Virus record (IMG/VR): IMGVR_UViG_3300025418_001265 | Span: 32,980 to 96,979 of that record | Length of the DNA stretch: 64,000 nt | Direction: 5' to 3' (one strand) | Source: a virus | In this document: one piece after another, positions 9,562 through 19,600 of the stretch | How positions within the stretch are numbered: the first letter of the stretch is position 1 | Layout: every line of letters starts with the position of its first letter | Program-made: the position numbers and the translations under genes | The notes under the pieces: generated by a model | What the model was told of the DNA's origin: nothing | What the model saw: the letters and a program-made list of their open reading frames with translations, nothing else | The model's database searches: none

Positions 9562-10258
9562 TCTTGGTCTTGGCTTCGATCTTTAACTGATCTTTAGCAA
9601 CATCATCAATATAAGCTAAATCGGTTCCTTTTGAACCTATTAACTGCTTCATTGTTGCTTGACCAATAGCATCGATACCTTTACCTAACACGCCGTTGTA
9701 TTTAATAGCTAACTGAAGTGTTTCTTTAACATCTGTTAAAGGCATCATTAAAATCGAATCTAAGTTACCTTGACCGATACGACCGATAGTATTTAAGTCC
9801 ATTGCAGCCTGTTTAGCCATTCTTGTAATCCAGTACTCGCGTTCTAGCTCTTCATTGTTGTCTTTATATTTCTCTAAACTCTGCATATCTGGACACATTG
9901 ATCTTACCATATCAGAAAACATATCAATTTCATTTTGACACATTTTCTCTTTCTTGTCATACATATGAATGTCCCAAACTGCTTGCTCTAAGTCTACCTG
10001 TAATATTTGTTTTTTAAGATCATCAAACTCATTATCGATATCTCTTTGTAACATTTGTTTTTCGATAATACGCTTTTTACGCTGACGTTGAACCTGTTTT
10101 AACATACCGTTACGATTGTCAATCTCTAATAAAGCTTGACGCACTCTGCGGTAATCTGTTACCTGAGAATTTACAACAAAATAACGAGCCTGAAAATCGG
10201 ACATACCGATAGAGTTTTCGTTTTCATCGACAAATTTAATAATATCTTCGTTTTCCAT
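9548..10258 (-). CDS. Coiled-coil protein of unknown function
   Basis: A protein of 236 residues starting MENEDIIKF. A start six codons earlier would overlap the upstream gene. The chosen ATG lies one base after that gene's stop. Residues about 30-130 are highly charged heptad-like helices (RQALLEIDN, QRQRKKRIIEKQML), predicted to form a coiled coil. The C-terminal third is helical, with a Gly-rich GRIGQGN turn. No enzymatic motif is seen. It is packed between two other minus-strand genes and overlaps the next one by 14 bases. A structural role is possible but unproven. Confidence 0.6.
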   Translation of the reverse strand: MENEDIIKFVDENENSIGMSDFQARYFVVNSQVTDYRRVRQALLEIDNRNGMLKQVQRQRKKRIIEKQMLQRDIDNEFDDLKKQILQVDLEQAVWDIHMYDKKEKMCQNEIDMFSDMVRSMCPDMQSLEKYKDNNEELEREYWITRMAKQAAMDLNTIGRIGQGNLDSILMMPLTDVKETLQLAIKYNGVLGKGIDAIGQATMKQLIGSKGTDLAYIDDVAKDQLKIEAKTKSEDI

Positions 10259-10259
10259 A

Positions 10260-10892
10260 TTAGAATTGGTATCCAAATTTTACTTTTTCTTTTCTAGCGT
10301 TTCTAGTATCATCCCAAAGTCCTTTTCTACTAGCAAGATCCTTTGTCATTTCGTGACCAAGTACCGTTTCTCGTGCTTCAACGTGATCATCAATAGAAGA
10401 TAAACTATCTGCCTGTGTTAACAATTCGGCGTGTTTATCTGCGTCATAAGCAGGTCTTTCAGTGCTATCAAGATTAGGTAAACCTAAACGTCTATCTTCC
10501 ATTTCTTGATCAATGTGTAACTTATGAGCTTTCTTCATTAGTGATATAGTAGCTGCTGTCATATCATCAGTCAAGTAAATTTTTGTTTTTCTGCTACCTT
10601 TTGCTAACTCATCAGCATCCGGTTCTAATCCTTCTAGATCGGAATATGCTTTACGGTAACCACGAGTTTCAGCATAAAACTTATGAGCAGACAGTGCTTC
10701 AACTTCAGTCAACTCTACCATAGGTATTGTCTTTGGTATGCCTTCAAAAGGATGTGCTTCGTAAGCACTTAATGTTGCAATAGCAGTATCGGTTGCAAGG
10801 CTGACAATATTAAAATTATCAATACCTGTTATAACGGTCATACCATCAATATTAGGTATGTATCGGAAAAATTTAGTAAGATAATAATTCAT
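10260..10892 (-). CDS. Hypothetical protein, fibre/neck region
   Basis: A protein of 210 residues starting MNYYLTKFFRYIPN. A longer start at 10931 would run back through the stop of the upstream adhesin gene and is rejected. The N-terminal part is mixed alpha/beta; the C-terminal half is acidic and helical, with many Asp, Glu and Lys. No recognised domain. It ends one base before the following coiled-coil gene, so the two probably share a transcript. Confidence 0.55.
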   Translation of the reverse strand: MNYYLTKFFRYIPNIDGMTVITGIDNFNIVSLATDTAIATLSAYEAHPFEGIPKTIPMVELTEVEALSAHKFYAETRGYRKAYSDLEGLEPDADELAKGSRKTKIYLTDDMTAATISLMKKAHKLHIDQEMEDRRLGLPNLDSTERPAYDADKHAELLTQADSLSSIDDHVEARETVLGHEMTKDLASRKGLWDDTRNARKEKVKFGYQF

Positions 10893-10905
10893 ATTCGTTA
10901 AATAG

Positions 10906-11976
10906 TTACATTGATGTGCCTGGAAGTCCACCTAATAAAGAACAACTACCTGTACCGCAACCGCCAGAAGAAGCACCTCCGTGTCCTTTAGGTTGAGTAG
11001 TGGAACCCATTGATACACAAGAATCTGTTGTATAATATGTTTTAGTAGAGTTATTAGTTTGTGCACCACCGTTATAAGAACCTAACGTATAGCCCCAGTC
11101 TTGTCCTATTTCACAGTTTTCTTCCCCGCAAGATTCTGGACGGCTGAATGAGGAGATTTGAGATCTTGTTGTATCGTTAAATTTGTAATATGTTGAACTA
11201 CCATTATACGTACCTGAAGAGTTATACCCGTAACCTACTTTACTTGATAGACCTTTCGGTTGTCCGTCAGTACTAGAAGCAAAAGACCAGGTACCAGTAG
11301 TCCAGGTTTCATTTGAAAAGTTTAAAGAAGCTGATGAACTGTTTGCTCCAACTGTACCGTAAAACTGACCGAAGAACCCGCTAAGACCGCCTGCAGTACC
11401 ACCAGAACAACTTGATCCGCCAACATTACCGGAGTTAAGAGTTGTATCTGATACGGTATTAAGTTTATCAGTGCTAGAGTTACCACCACCGGTAATATAT
11501 ATGTAGGTTAATGTAGGGCTCATAAGCGTTTTACAATCTGTCCTGCTTACAGTCATATTTGCATTACCTGTATATCCTATTAACGACTCTGTAGTCATAT
11601 TCATTCTAGAAACAGTAGTTGAACTACCTTGAAATGAACCGCTATCGTTAAACACATAAGAATGATAATCACTAAACCCACAATCCATATAGTTTGCAAC
11701 GTTATCCATCATATCACCGAGATTGGTGGTAACGTCAGTACTATGTACAGTCCTGTTAGTGTTTCTCCAAAGTGAACTATTTTGATATCCACAGTGCATA
11801 TACCCACGAGTGTAAAGTGTACGGTATAAAAAGCTGGTAAACCAGGCTGATATAGCATTGGTAAACGTGTTTGGAGTCATTACCCATTCGTAGCCATCAA
11901 AAACATAAAGATAGCCATTGGCAAACCCTTCGTATATTGTACCTGCTGGATGTGTTGATGGAAAACTTAAAGGCAT
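10906..11976 (-). CDS. Ser/Asn/Thr-rich adhesin, paralogue of the next gene
   Basis: A 356-residue protein. The first 35 residues carry a fibre-type leader (LSFPSTHPAGTIYEGFANGYLYVFDGYEW). The body is rich in Ser, Asn, Thr and Gly, with motifs YTRGYMHCGYQ, WRNTNRT, NLGDMMDN, TDGQPKGLSSK and FSRPESCGEEN. All of these recur in the neighbouring gene at 11989-13050, so the pair arose by tandem duplication. The C-terminus is Gly/Cys-rich (GGCGTGSCSLLGG). I infer a receptor-binding tail protein from the leader and location. An AATAAATA box lies just upstream of the ATG. Confidence 0.65.
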   Translation of the reverse strand: MPLSFPSTHPAGTIYEGFANGYLYVFDGYEWVMTPNTFTNAISAWFTSFLYRTLYTRGYMHCGYQNSSLWRNTNRTVHSTDVTTNLGDMMDNVANYMDCGFSDYHSYVFNDSGSFQGSSTTVSRMNMTTESLIGYTGNANMTVSRTDCKTLMSPTLTYIYITGGGNSSTDKLNTVSDTTLNSGNVGGSSCSGGTAGGLSGFFGQFYGTVGANSSSASLNFSNETWTTGTWSFASSTDGQPKGLSSKVGYGYNSSGTYNGSSTYYKFNDTTRSQISSFSRPESCGEENCEIGQDWGYTLGSYNGGAQTNNSTKTYYTTDSCVSMGSTTQPKGHGGASSGGCGTGSCSLLGGLPGTSM

Positions 11977-11981
11977 AAAAA

Positions 11982-11989
11982 TATTTATT
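11982..11989 (-). promoter_or_regulatory. T4-type late promoter box AATAAATA
   Basis: AATAAATA on the minus strand, 5 bases before the ATG of the 10906-11976 adhesin, with no Shine-Dalgarno sequence between. It overlaps the stop of the upstream paralogue. A promoter at this position would give an almost leaderless mRNA. Confidence 0.45.
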
Positions 11990-13050
11990 TAACCACCTAA
12001 TGAACCACCTAATAAAGTTACACTACCAGAACCGCAACTACCGGATGACATTCCACCGTGGCCTTTAGGTTGAGTAGTGGAACCCATACCTGAACAGGTA
12101 TCTGTGGTGTAGTATATCTTTTGAGTGTTATTTGTTTGGTTACTACCGTTATAGGAACCAAGGGCATATCCCCAATCTTGCCCTACTTGCATATTTTCTT
12201 CTCCGCAAGATTCAGGACGACTAAAACTTGATACTGAAGTACCGTTAGTATCGTTAAACTTATATAATGTTGACGAACCAGCATATGAACCGGTTGAGTT
12301 GTATCCAAATCCCCATTTACTAGATAAACCTTTCGGTTGACCGTCTGTATCTAAACTGTAGTTGATGACTGTTATATAAGTTTCAGTACTCCAAGCAAAA
12401 CAACTAGTGCCAGAGTTATTACTACTAACCCAGCCATAGTACTGACCCCAAAAACCGCTAAGACCACCTGCTGTTTGACCTGAGTTACCACCGCTAATAA
12501 GACTTAATGACAACATTGTATCTGTAATAGTGCAAAATTTATCTGTATTAGAAGAGTTACCACCAGTAATATATATTGAAGTGAGTCCTGCGTTCATTAA
12601 CGCTTTACAGTTTGCACGAGACTGTTTTAAATCTCTATTACTATTATGAGTTCTTAAAGATTCAGTCGTCATACTCATTGATGACGTGTAAGAAGAAGTA
12701 CCATTAACTGCACCAGAGTCATTAAACACATACGTGTTATAATCACTAAACCCACCGTCAATGTATGATGCACCATTATCCATCATATCACCTAAGTTAG
12801 TGGTTGTATCGGTTAAATGTATAGTTCTATTAGTATTACGCCAAGGACTACCACCTTGATAACCGCAATGTACATAACCACGAGTATACACGGTACGATA
12901 TAAAAATGAGTTTTCAGCTGTAAACCCAGCCATACCTAACCTACCTGTTGTATTCCAGGTATAACCGTCATAAGTGTACACCCACCCTATAGGAGAAATG
13001 TACCTTTGTGCACTTGAAGGTGAAGTTGGAAAACTTAGCTGGTTTGCCAT
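11989..13050 (-). CDS. Ser/Asn/Thr-rich adhesin, tandem paralogue
   Basis: A 353-residue protein homologous over its whole length to the gene at 10906-11976. Both have a FPTSP...GWVYTYDGYTW-type leader, YTRGY(V/M)HCGYQ, WRNTNRT, NLGDMMDN, a (T/A)GGLSGF(W/F)GQ(Y/F)YG core, TDGQPKGLSSK, FSRPESCGEEN and QDWGY(A/T)LGSYNG. Divergence is concentrated between these motifs, for example at residues 120-165 and 195-240. That pattern suggests variable surface loops on a conserved scaffold. It lies between the other copy and an S74 fibre gene, and probably forms part of the host-binding tip. The function is inferred. Confidence 0.65.
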   Translation of the reverse strand: MANQLSFPTSPSSAQRYISPIGWVYTYDGYTWNTTGRLGMAGFTAENSFLYRTVYTRGYVHCGYQGGSPWRNTNRTIHLTDTTTNLGDMMDNGASYIDGGFSDYNTYVFNDSGAVNGTSSYTSSMSMTTESLRTHNSNRDLKQSRANCKALMNAGLTSIYITGGNSSNTDKFCTITDTMLSLSLISGGNSGQTAGGLSGFWGQYYGWVSSNNSGTSCFAWSTETYITVINYSLDTDGQPKGLSSKWGFGYNSTGSYAGSSTLYKFNDTNGTSVSSFSRPESCGEENMQVGQDWGYALGSYNGSNQTNNTQKIYYTTDTCSGMGSTTQPKGHGGMSSGSCGSGSVTLLGGSLGG

Positions 13051-13053
13051 ACT

Positions 13054-14235
13054 TTAGGCCTTTGCTTTAATGAGTGCTTTAAGTTCCTCTATCTGAGCTT
13101 GCTGTTCTTTTATGGCCTCAACAAGTAAAGGAATCATTCTTTCATATTGTATAGTTATATAGTTTTCACCGCTCTTAGAATATGTTGAACCATCTTCATT
13201 GGTTACAGTATCGAACGGTGCTAACTTAATAACTTCAGGTAAAACTACCTGTACTTCCTGAGCTATTAAACCTACTTCAGGAGTTTCAGATGAATAACCG
13301 TAACGTTGAGCAGTTTCATTAGCAGTGTAGTTCACACCATTAAGTAATAAAACTTTTGACAACGCATTTAAAATATTGCCTTTAATATCTTTAAGTCGTT
13401 TATCAGAATAATTAGCAGTAATACTACTAGTAGCTGTAATAGCACCTGTTACGTTTAACGCTCCAGATATACCAACGTTACCAGTTATGTTACCACCAGA
13501 AGTTTTAAATATAGTAGAAGGATCAACATATGGCACTGCAACTACCCAAGAACTAGAAGACGATATCCAAATGTTTAAGGCACCAGTATCTGTGTTCCAC
13601 CAAAGATTACCATTACCCGCGGCTGTAGGTACACCACTTACTGAACCACTTTGTACATACACAGTAGTGTTAGCGCCAAGCTGGCCTGAAAAACCAGAAG
13701 TACCGGTTGCGCCTTGAGCGCCTGATCCTGTAGCACCTTGTGCGCCAGTGGAACCTGTAGCACCTTGTGCGCCATTTGAACCGTTTGTTCCAGCAGCGCC
13801 TTGAGCGCCGGTTTGACCGTTTTGGCCAGCTGAACCTTGCGCGCCTTGAGCACCAGTAACACCCTGTGCTCCGTTTGAACCAGCTGCTCCTTGAGCGCCA
13901 GCTGCACCCTGAGCACCATTAGATCCAGCTGCACCCTGAGCACCATTAGATCCAGCTGCACCCTGAGCACCGGTTGCACCTTGAGCACCGTTTATGCCTG
14001 AATATCCTGAAGCTCCTTGCGCACCATTAGATCCAACAATACCGTTAGTGCCTTGAGCACCGGTTGCACCTTGTGCACCGTTTATACCTGAATACCCTGA
14101 AGTTCCTTGTGCGCCAGTAGCGCCCTGTGCACCTAGAGTGCCGTTTGTACCTTGAGCTCCCTGAGCTCCTTGTGCACCTAGAGCCCCAGAAAATCCTGAA
14201 GCTCCTTGCATACTATATGTAAACGGTGTTGCCAT
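13054..14235 (-). CDS. Collagen-like fibre with canonical S74 chaperone domain
   Basis: A 393-residue protein. The leader MATPFTYSMQGASGFSG resembles those of the two fibres further upstream. GAQ/GAT/GAA collagen triplets follow to about residue 185. A small domain with LWWNTDTGALNIWI runs about 190-235, and a short shaft precedes a C-terminal S74 domain. The motif SDKRLKDI gives cleavage Ser S277 and Lys K282, the canonical arrangement. Downstream are VGLIAQEV, IQYERM and EAIKEQ. Autocleavage would release a 117-residue chaperone. A perfect 27-base tandem repeat lies in its collagen part. Confidence 0.9.
   Translation of the reverse strand: MATPFTYSMQGASGFSGALGAQGAQGAQGTNGTLGAQGATGAQGTSGYSGINGAQGATGAQGTNGIVGSNGAQGASGYSGINGAQGATGAQGAAGSNGAQGAAGSNGAQGAAGAQGAAGSNGAQGVTGAQGAQGSAGQNGQTGAQGAAGTNGSNGAQGATGSTGAQGATGSGAQGATGTSGFSGQLGANTTVYVQSGSVSGVPTAAGNGNLWWNTDTGALNIWISSSSSWVVAVPYVDPSTIFKTSGGNITGNVGISGALNVTGAITATSSITANYSDKRLKDIKGNILNALSKVLLLNGVNYTANETAQRYGYSSETPEVGLIAQEVQVVLPEVIKLAPFDTVTNEDGSTYSKSGENYITIQYERMIPLLVEAIKEQQAQIEELKALIKAKA
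13900..13971. repeat. Perfect 27-bp tandem repeat in a fibre gene
   Basis: Two full copies (13900-13926 and 13927-13953) and an 18-base partial copy (13954-13971) of the same 27-base unit, with no mismatches. In the fibre frame it encodes G-A-A-G-S-N-G-A-Q. Perfect identity in an otherwise codon-shuffled array points to very recent expansion. Confidence 0.9.
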
Positions 14236-14267
14236 TATTAATATTTACAATGTTTACTTAAAAACTA

Positions 14268-14546
14268 CTATGTATTAGGTGGATAAAATACATTATTAAC
14301 AGGGTCGTATGTACAACCAACTCCACCCCAAGTACCACGAAATGGTACGCCTCCATCAGGTTTACCATCAATACCGTAATGCACGCTATTAGTTGTATAA
14401 TAATCTGTCTTTATCCAGTTACCGCTTAAATTAAGAGTATTGTTTATATAAGCTTGACCGGATAAATCTGACGTAGCATATTCATCCGGTATGGATATTA
14501 ATCCAGTAACTACATTGTTTAAATCTATTTGAGAGTAGTATGTCAT
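14268..14546 (-). CDS. Small fibre-associated protein
   Basis: A 92-residue protein beginning MTYYSQIDLNNVVTGLISI and ending GVGCTYDPVNNVFYPPNT. The C-terminal pattern (G-x-G-x-x-Y-D-x-x-x-x-x-F-x-P-P) is a familiar ending of small tail and fibre proteins in T4-like phages of aquatic bacteria. The central part has aromatic residues but no enzyme motif. It sits in a row of fibre genes on the same strand. The role is inferred from this ending and context. Confidence 0.55.
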   Translation of the reverse strand: MTYYSQIDLNNVVTGLISIPDEYATSDLSGQAYINNTLNLSGNWIKTDYYTTNSVHYGIDGKPDGGVPFRGTWGGVGCTYDPVNNVFYPPNT

Positions 14547-14553
14547 ATTGTTA

Positions 14554-15369
14554 CTATGCTATGAACGGTACAGTGGTAGATACAGAAATATTGCCATTGG
14601 TAGTTATAGTTATATTACCACTTCCGTCGGTAGTAGCGCTTGGATATCTACAAGCTAAAAGTGTTGTACCACTTATATTTGTTAGTTCGCTTGAAGGTGG
14701 TGTAAAATTGCTTGTATAAAGAGCATTAGTGTTACATCTCAAGTTTGATGCGTAACCGTTCAAAGCATTCGACGAAATATAATTTTGAAAACTGCAATAT
14801 GTTAAGTGCTGACTAGACTGTGTTATTGTATTACCACCGCCTGTAGATCTTTTTTGAGTACAAGCATTACCATTAATATACATTGTAATAGTGCCAGATT
14901 GAGCTACAAAAGCGACGTGTGTCCAGGTGTTTAAAGATACTGTTTCGTTAGATTCCCAATAATTATCACCACCTGCGTATGAAAACATAAACATTGAACC
15001 GTTCGGGCCAATAGCTAATGTCCAAGCTGTACCCGGTCCGGTTGGGTTTAAGTCTCCTACTACTGGCCAGTAGTCACCCCAAGTTTGATAACTGGTCATA
15101 TAGATAAAACATTCTGCTGTGAACGTCGCCCCGGTCGTGTAAGATACTGGAGAATTATTATACGTAAGCCAACCACCGCCAGTAGAGCTAGTGTATATAG
15201 AGTAATTACGAGCCTTATTATGACCGGAATTCATATCAATAGCTCCAGATTGTATACCGAATAGTTTACGCACATTGGCATCATTAAAACCGATCTGAGC
15301 AGTAGAGGTAAGAGACAGTTCAGTATTAACCTGACCCATATCAATTTGTCCTGATGCTGGTAAAGACAT
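14554..15369 (-). CDS. LamG / concanavalin A-like lectin adhesin
   Basis: A 271-residue protein. Residues 1-50 are a leader seen in many phage structural proteins (LPASGQIDMGQVNTEL, IDMNSGH). Residues about 65-225 read as a concanavalin A-like (LamG type 3) domain: TFTAECFIYM, WTLAIGPNG, LNTWTHVAFVAQSGTITMYING and a late ASNLRCNTNALY. Such domains bind sugars, so a host polysaccharide adhesin on the tail is likely. It lies between a small fibre protein and an S74 fibre, with 1-8 base gaps, which suggests one transcript. Confidence 0.7.
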   Translation of the reverse strand: MSLPASGQIDMGQVNTELSLTSTAQIGFNDANVRKLFGIQSGAIDMNSGHNKARNYSIYTSSTGGGWLTYNNSPVSYTTGATFTAECFIYMTSYQTWGDYWPVVGDLNPTGPGTAWTLAIGPNGSMFMFSYAGGDNYWESNETVSLNTWTHVAFVAQSGTITMYINGNACTQKRSTGGGNTITQSSQHLTYCSFQNYISSNALNGYASNLRCNTNALYTSNFTPPSSELTNISGTTLLACRYPSATTDGSGNITITTNGNISVSTTVPFIA

Positions 15370-15370
15370 A

Positions 15371-16660
15371 TTACTTTAAAGCTTTAATTTCAGCTCTCAG
15401 TTCTTTAATAGCTTCGATTAATAATGGAGCTAATCTTTCGTAACGCACTGTTAAATACTTTTCGTCAATAGGAGCAGGAGCTACTATTTCTGGTAATACT
15501 TTTTGTGTAGCTTGTGCAGAAATACCAACTTCTTTAACTGGTTTATAACCAAGAGCTTGTGCAGTTTCATTTGCTTCATAATAGAAGCCTTCTAGTGAAC
15601 AGATCTTGTCTAAAGCGTTTTCGATTTTACCTAACTTAGTCTTTAACCGGTCATCAGAGTAGTAAGCTGTAATGTTATTGGTAGCTCTGATTTCACCAGC
15701 TGTACCGGATGCCGAGGTATTAACACCTAATGAATTTACTTGAGCGTTAGAGCTTGTTGTAAATCCACCAGCTGCACCTTGCGAGCCTGCAGGTCCTGTT
15801 GAACCTTGAGCACCATTAGAACCGGTTGCACCTTGTGAACCAGTAGCGCCTTGAGCACCAGTAGCGCCTTGAGCTCCATTAGAACCAGCAGCTCCTTGTG
15901 CACCATTAGAACCGTTAGTACCAGCGGCGCCTTGTGCGCCTGTCGAACCTTTAGCACCCTGCGCACCAGTAGCGCCTTGAGCTCCGTTAGAACCAGCTGC
16001 ACCTTGTGCACCAGTAGCACCCTGCGCACCGTTAGAACCTACTGTACCGTTTGTACCTTGCGCACCAGCTGCACCTTGCGCGCCTGTAGAGCCATTCAAT
16101 CCGGAATAACCAGATGCAGCTGTAGCGCCTTGAGCACCTGTAGATCCTTTTAACCCAGAATAACCAGAATAACCAGAATTTGAACCAGCTGGTAGTATTT
16201 GAGAACCAGGATATTCAACAATTTGAGCTGCAGTGCTACCAATAGCAATTAAAACTGGTTTAATAATAGAACCAATTGCTGAAGGAGGTATTACCGTTAA
16301 TGCCCCTGCTACTGTGTCTGAAAGATAATAATTAGCCGCGTCTACTAAACCAGTAAACCCAGTTGCATAACCGTTTGCTACGTATGTAAACGTTGTACCA
16401 GTAGATGCTGTAACAACACCAAGTATATCTGAAGCAGAAGCAGCATTTGCTAATGCTAGAGCATAACCACCGGTAGTTTTGTATATAGCTTGTCCAGCAC
16501 TAAAGGAATTCGAGTATGTTACCGATACAGTGGTAGCATTAGCACCACTTGCACCGGTAGAACCATTTGCGCCTTGTGCACCCTGTGCTCCTGCAGGCCC
16601 TGTAGAACCTGAAAATCCAGAAGCACCTCTAAGCGCGTTGTATACAAATGTATTGCTCAT
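15371..16660 (-). CDS. Collagen-like fibre with canonical S74 chaperone domain
   Basis: A 429-residue protein. It has an N-terminal leader [18 protein letters not shown] and a short collagen stretch. A beta module (about 45-155) with [13 protein letters not shown] and [12 protein letters not shown] is homologous to modules in the two largest fibres. GAQ/GAA/GYS collagen follows (about 160-300). The C-terminal S74 domain has SDDRLKTK (S335, K340), [14 protein letters not shown] and EAIKEL. A perfect TATAAATA box lies 17 bases before the ATG. It should be trimerised and cleaved like the other S74 fibres. Confidence 0.88.
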   Translation of the reverse strand: MSNTFVYNALRGASGFSGSTGPAGAQGAQGANGSTGASGANATTVSVTYSNSFSAGQAIYKTTGGYALALANAASASDILGVVTASTGTTFTYVANGYATGFTGLVDAANYYLSDTVAGALTVIPPSAIGSIIKPVLIAIGSTAAQIVEYPGSQILPAGSNSGYSGYSGLKGSTGAQGATAASGYSGLNGSTGAQGAAGAQGTNGTVGSNGAQGATGAQGAAGSNGAQGATGAQGAKGSTGAQGAAGTNGSNGAQGAAGSNGAQGATGAQGATGSQGATGSNGAQGSTGPAGSQGAAGGFTTSSNAQVNSLGVNTSASGTAGEIRATNNITAYYSDDRLKTKLGKIENALDKICSLEGFYYEANETAQALGYKPVKEVGISAQATQKVLPEIVAPAPIDEKYLTVRYERLAPLLIEAIKELRAEIKALK

Positions 16661-16676
16661 ATTTCATTAGCAATAA

Positions 16677-16684
16677 TATTTATA
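16677..16684 (-). promoter_or_regulatory. T4-type late promoter TATAAATA
   Basis: An exact match to the T4 late promoter box on the minus strand, in the intergenic gap between the 16689-19919 fibre and the start of the 15371-16660 fibre. It should drive the latter and the genes downstream of it. Confidence 0.65.
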
Positions 16685-16688
16685 TACA

Positions 16689-19600
16689 TTATATAATAAA
16701 CCAGTTATTACTTGCGCTGTATACTAATGTTACTGCTTCGTAGTTATAATTTAATACGTAAGTGGCTTGACCGTCGATTGTAACACCTGCACCGGATAGT
16801 GTAATGTTATTTGTCTTAGCTGCACCAGATTCGTCTTTAATTGTTACGAATAAGCCTGTTGAAGGTAGAGCTGGCAAGTAAATTGTAGCAGCACCGGCAA
16901 CGTTAACACCAATGTATTCATCTGTTGATTGTACTACATAAGGTGTAGTGCTTACTACTCTTGCACCTTGTACGTTTGGATATACAATTTGAGAGTTGTC
17001 AGAGTTTAAATAACCTCTTTCATTGACTACTACAGCTGTTGTAGATGTAATAGCTCTCATAATTGGTTTCGATACCGTACCGAAAGCACTTGGAGGTGTT
17101 GAAGTAACTGCACCAGCTACCGTAGGTGATAGGAAGTAACATTCACCTGGTGTTAAGCTTTGTAGGCCTGTAATTAAGCCCATATATATGATTTGGAACG
17201 CAGCAGCTGAAGCTGATTGAACAACGCCTGTTGCTTCTGCGTCAGTTACGTTATCAGCTATTGCTAAGAACCAACCACTTGAACCGTTATCAAGACGTAC
17301 TACTTGACCAGCGCTAAAGCTGTTTGTGTATGTAATGACCTGGCTTGAAATATTTGTTGTAGCACCAGATGTACCAGAGAAACCTGTATAACCTGAAATA
17401 CCACTGAAACCGCTAATACCAGTAAAGCCTGAGTAACCAGAAATACCTGTAAAGCCGCTATAACCTGAAATACCAGTGAAACCAGAGATACCTGTATAAC
17501 CTGATATACCAGTAAAGCCTGAGTAACCACTAATACCAGTGAAACCAGATATACCAGTATAACCACTAATACCAGAGAAGCCGGTGTAACCACTAATACC
17601 GCTCCAGCCTGAAATACCGCTGAAACCGCTTATACCAGTGAAACCAGAAATACCTGTATAACCCGAAATACCAGTGAAACCAGATATACCAGTATAACCA
17701 CTAATACCAGAGAAGCCGCTATAACCAGATATACCGGTAAAGCCTGAGAAACCAGTGTAACCGCTAATACCTGTAAAACCAGATATACCAGTGTAGCCTG
17801 AGTAACCACTAATACCAGTGAAACCGGATATACCAGTATAGCCAGAATAGCCTGACCAACCACTAATACCTGTGAAACCAGAAATACCACTGAAGCCACT
17901 ATAACCAGATATACCAGTGAAACCAGAAATACCGCTAAAGCCGCTATAACCCGATATACCAGTGAAACCACTTATACCTGTAAAGCCACTATAGCCTGAA
18001 ATACCGCTAAAGCCGCTATAACCCGATATACCAGTGAAACCACTAATACCGGTGTAACCACTAATACCTGTAAAGCCTGAATAACCGCTAATACCAGTAT
18101 AACCACTTATACCTGTAAAGCCTGAGTAACCTGAAATACCAGTGAAACCAGAGATACCTGTATAACCTGAAATACCTGTATAACCGCTATAACCGCTAAT
18201 ACCGGTGAAACCGCTAATACCACTAAAGCCGGAATAACCGCTTATACCAGTGAAACCAGAAATACCGGAATAACCAGAGGCACCGTAACCAGAATAACCA
18301 GATGTACCACTAACACCTTGACCGATTGGAGTACGTAAAGCGGAATATACTGAACTACCGTTATATTGGAAAGCAGCAGTAAGTGTTGTTGTACTTGTTG
18401 TGTAAGCTGCAACTTGTAATAAGATACGATCTGTTGCAGAAAGCTTTGTAATCGTGCTTGTAACGTAACCTAATTTTTGAAGAGTTGAAACTGTATCTGT
18501 GACAGGGCCTGAATCAGCACTTAAAATGAATGCGCTAGTAGCGCTCGTAGCCATTGAGTAGCTGTATACGCTAATAACAAAGTTTGCAGCGCTAGCAGAA
18601 ACGTTGCGATAGAAATCGAATTCCCACAAACCGGCTGGAATTTCAACTAGGCCTGGTTCACCGATTGGTGTTAAGTACCAACCGAAAGCACTTGGACTGC
18701 CTGGACCTGCTGTAGTAGAATTAAGAGCTAGTTGGTCGTCATTAACTGTCGTACCACCACCGCCTGGTACTAACGACATTACTTCAAATACTGTTGGGTT
18801 TTGATCACTTGTTACTTCTTGTAGGTAGTACGTTCTACCGTAAATGGATGCACCAGTAGGACCAGATACACCAGAGTAACCTGTATAACCTGAAATACCA
18901 GAGAAACCACTAATACCTGTAAAACCAGATATACCAGTAAAGCCGGAATAACCGCTAATACCAGTAAAGCCTGAGAAACCTGTATAACCCGAAATACCTG
19001 TAAAGCCGGAATAACCTGATATACCAGTATAACCACTTATACCTGTATAACCGCTAATACCTGTAAAGCCAGAGTAACCAGAAATACCTGTGAAACCGCT
19101 TATACCGGTAAAGCCTGAATAACCACTAATACCTGTAAAACCTGAAATACCAGTGAAGCCGGAGTAACCTGAAATACCGGTAAAACCACTGATACCAGTA
19201 TAACCTGAAATACCTGTAAAGCCTGAATAACCGCTTATACCAGTAAAGCCGCTAAAGCCTGAAATACCACTAAAGCCGCTATAACCAGAAATACCTGTAA
19301 AACCAGATATACCAGTAAAACCTGAAATACCGGTGAAACCTGAAATACCGCTAAAGCCGGAATAACCAGAAATACCACTAAAGCCGGAATAACCAGATAT
19401 ACCTGTAAAGCCACTAAAACCGCTTATACCGGTATAACCTGAAATACCTGACCAACCACTAATACCAGTGAAACCTGAAATACCTGTGTAACCAGAAATA
19501 CCTGTGAAACCGCTATAACCTGTAAAGCCGGAATAACCACTTATACCGCTAAAACCAGAATAACCTGAAATACCAGATGTACCAGAGTAACCAGAAATAC

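Noticed and set aside
10259-10931. Longer starts for several genes (10276, 10931, 51844, 52890, 55253, 57565)
   Set aside because: Each overlaps the upstream stop, while an internal ATG lies just after it, overlaps it as ATGA or follows a late-type box.
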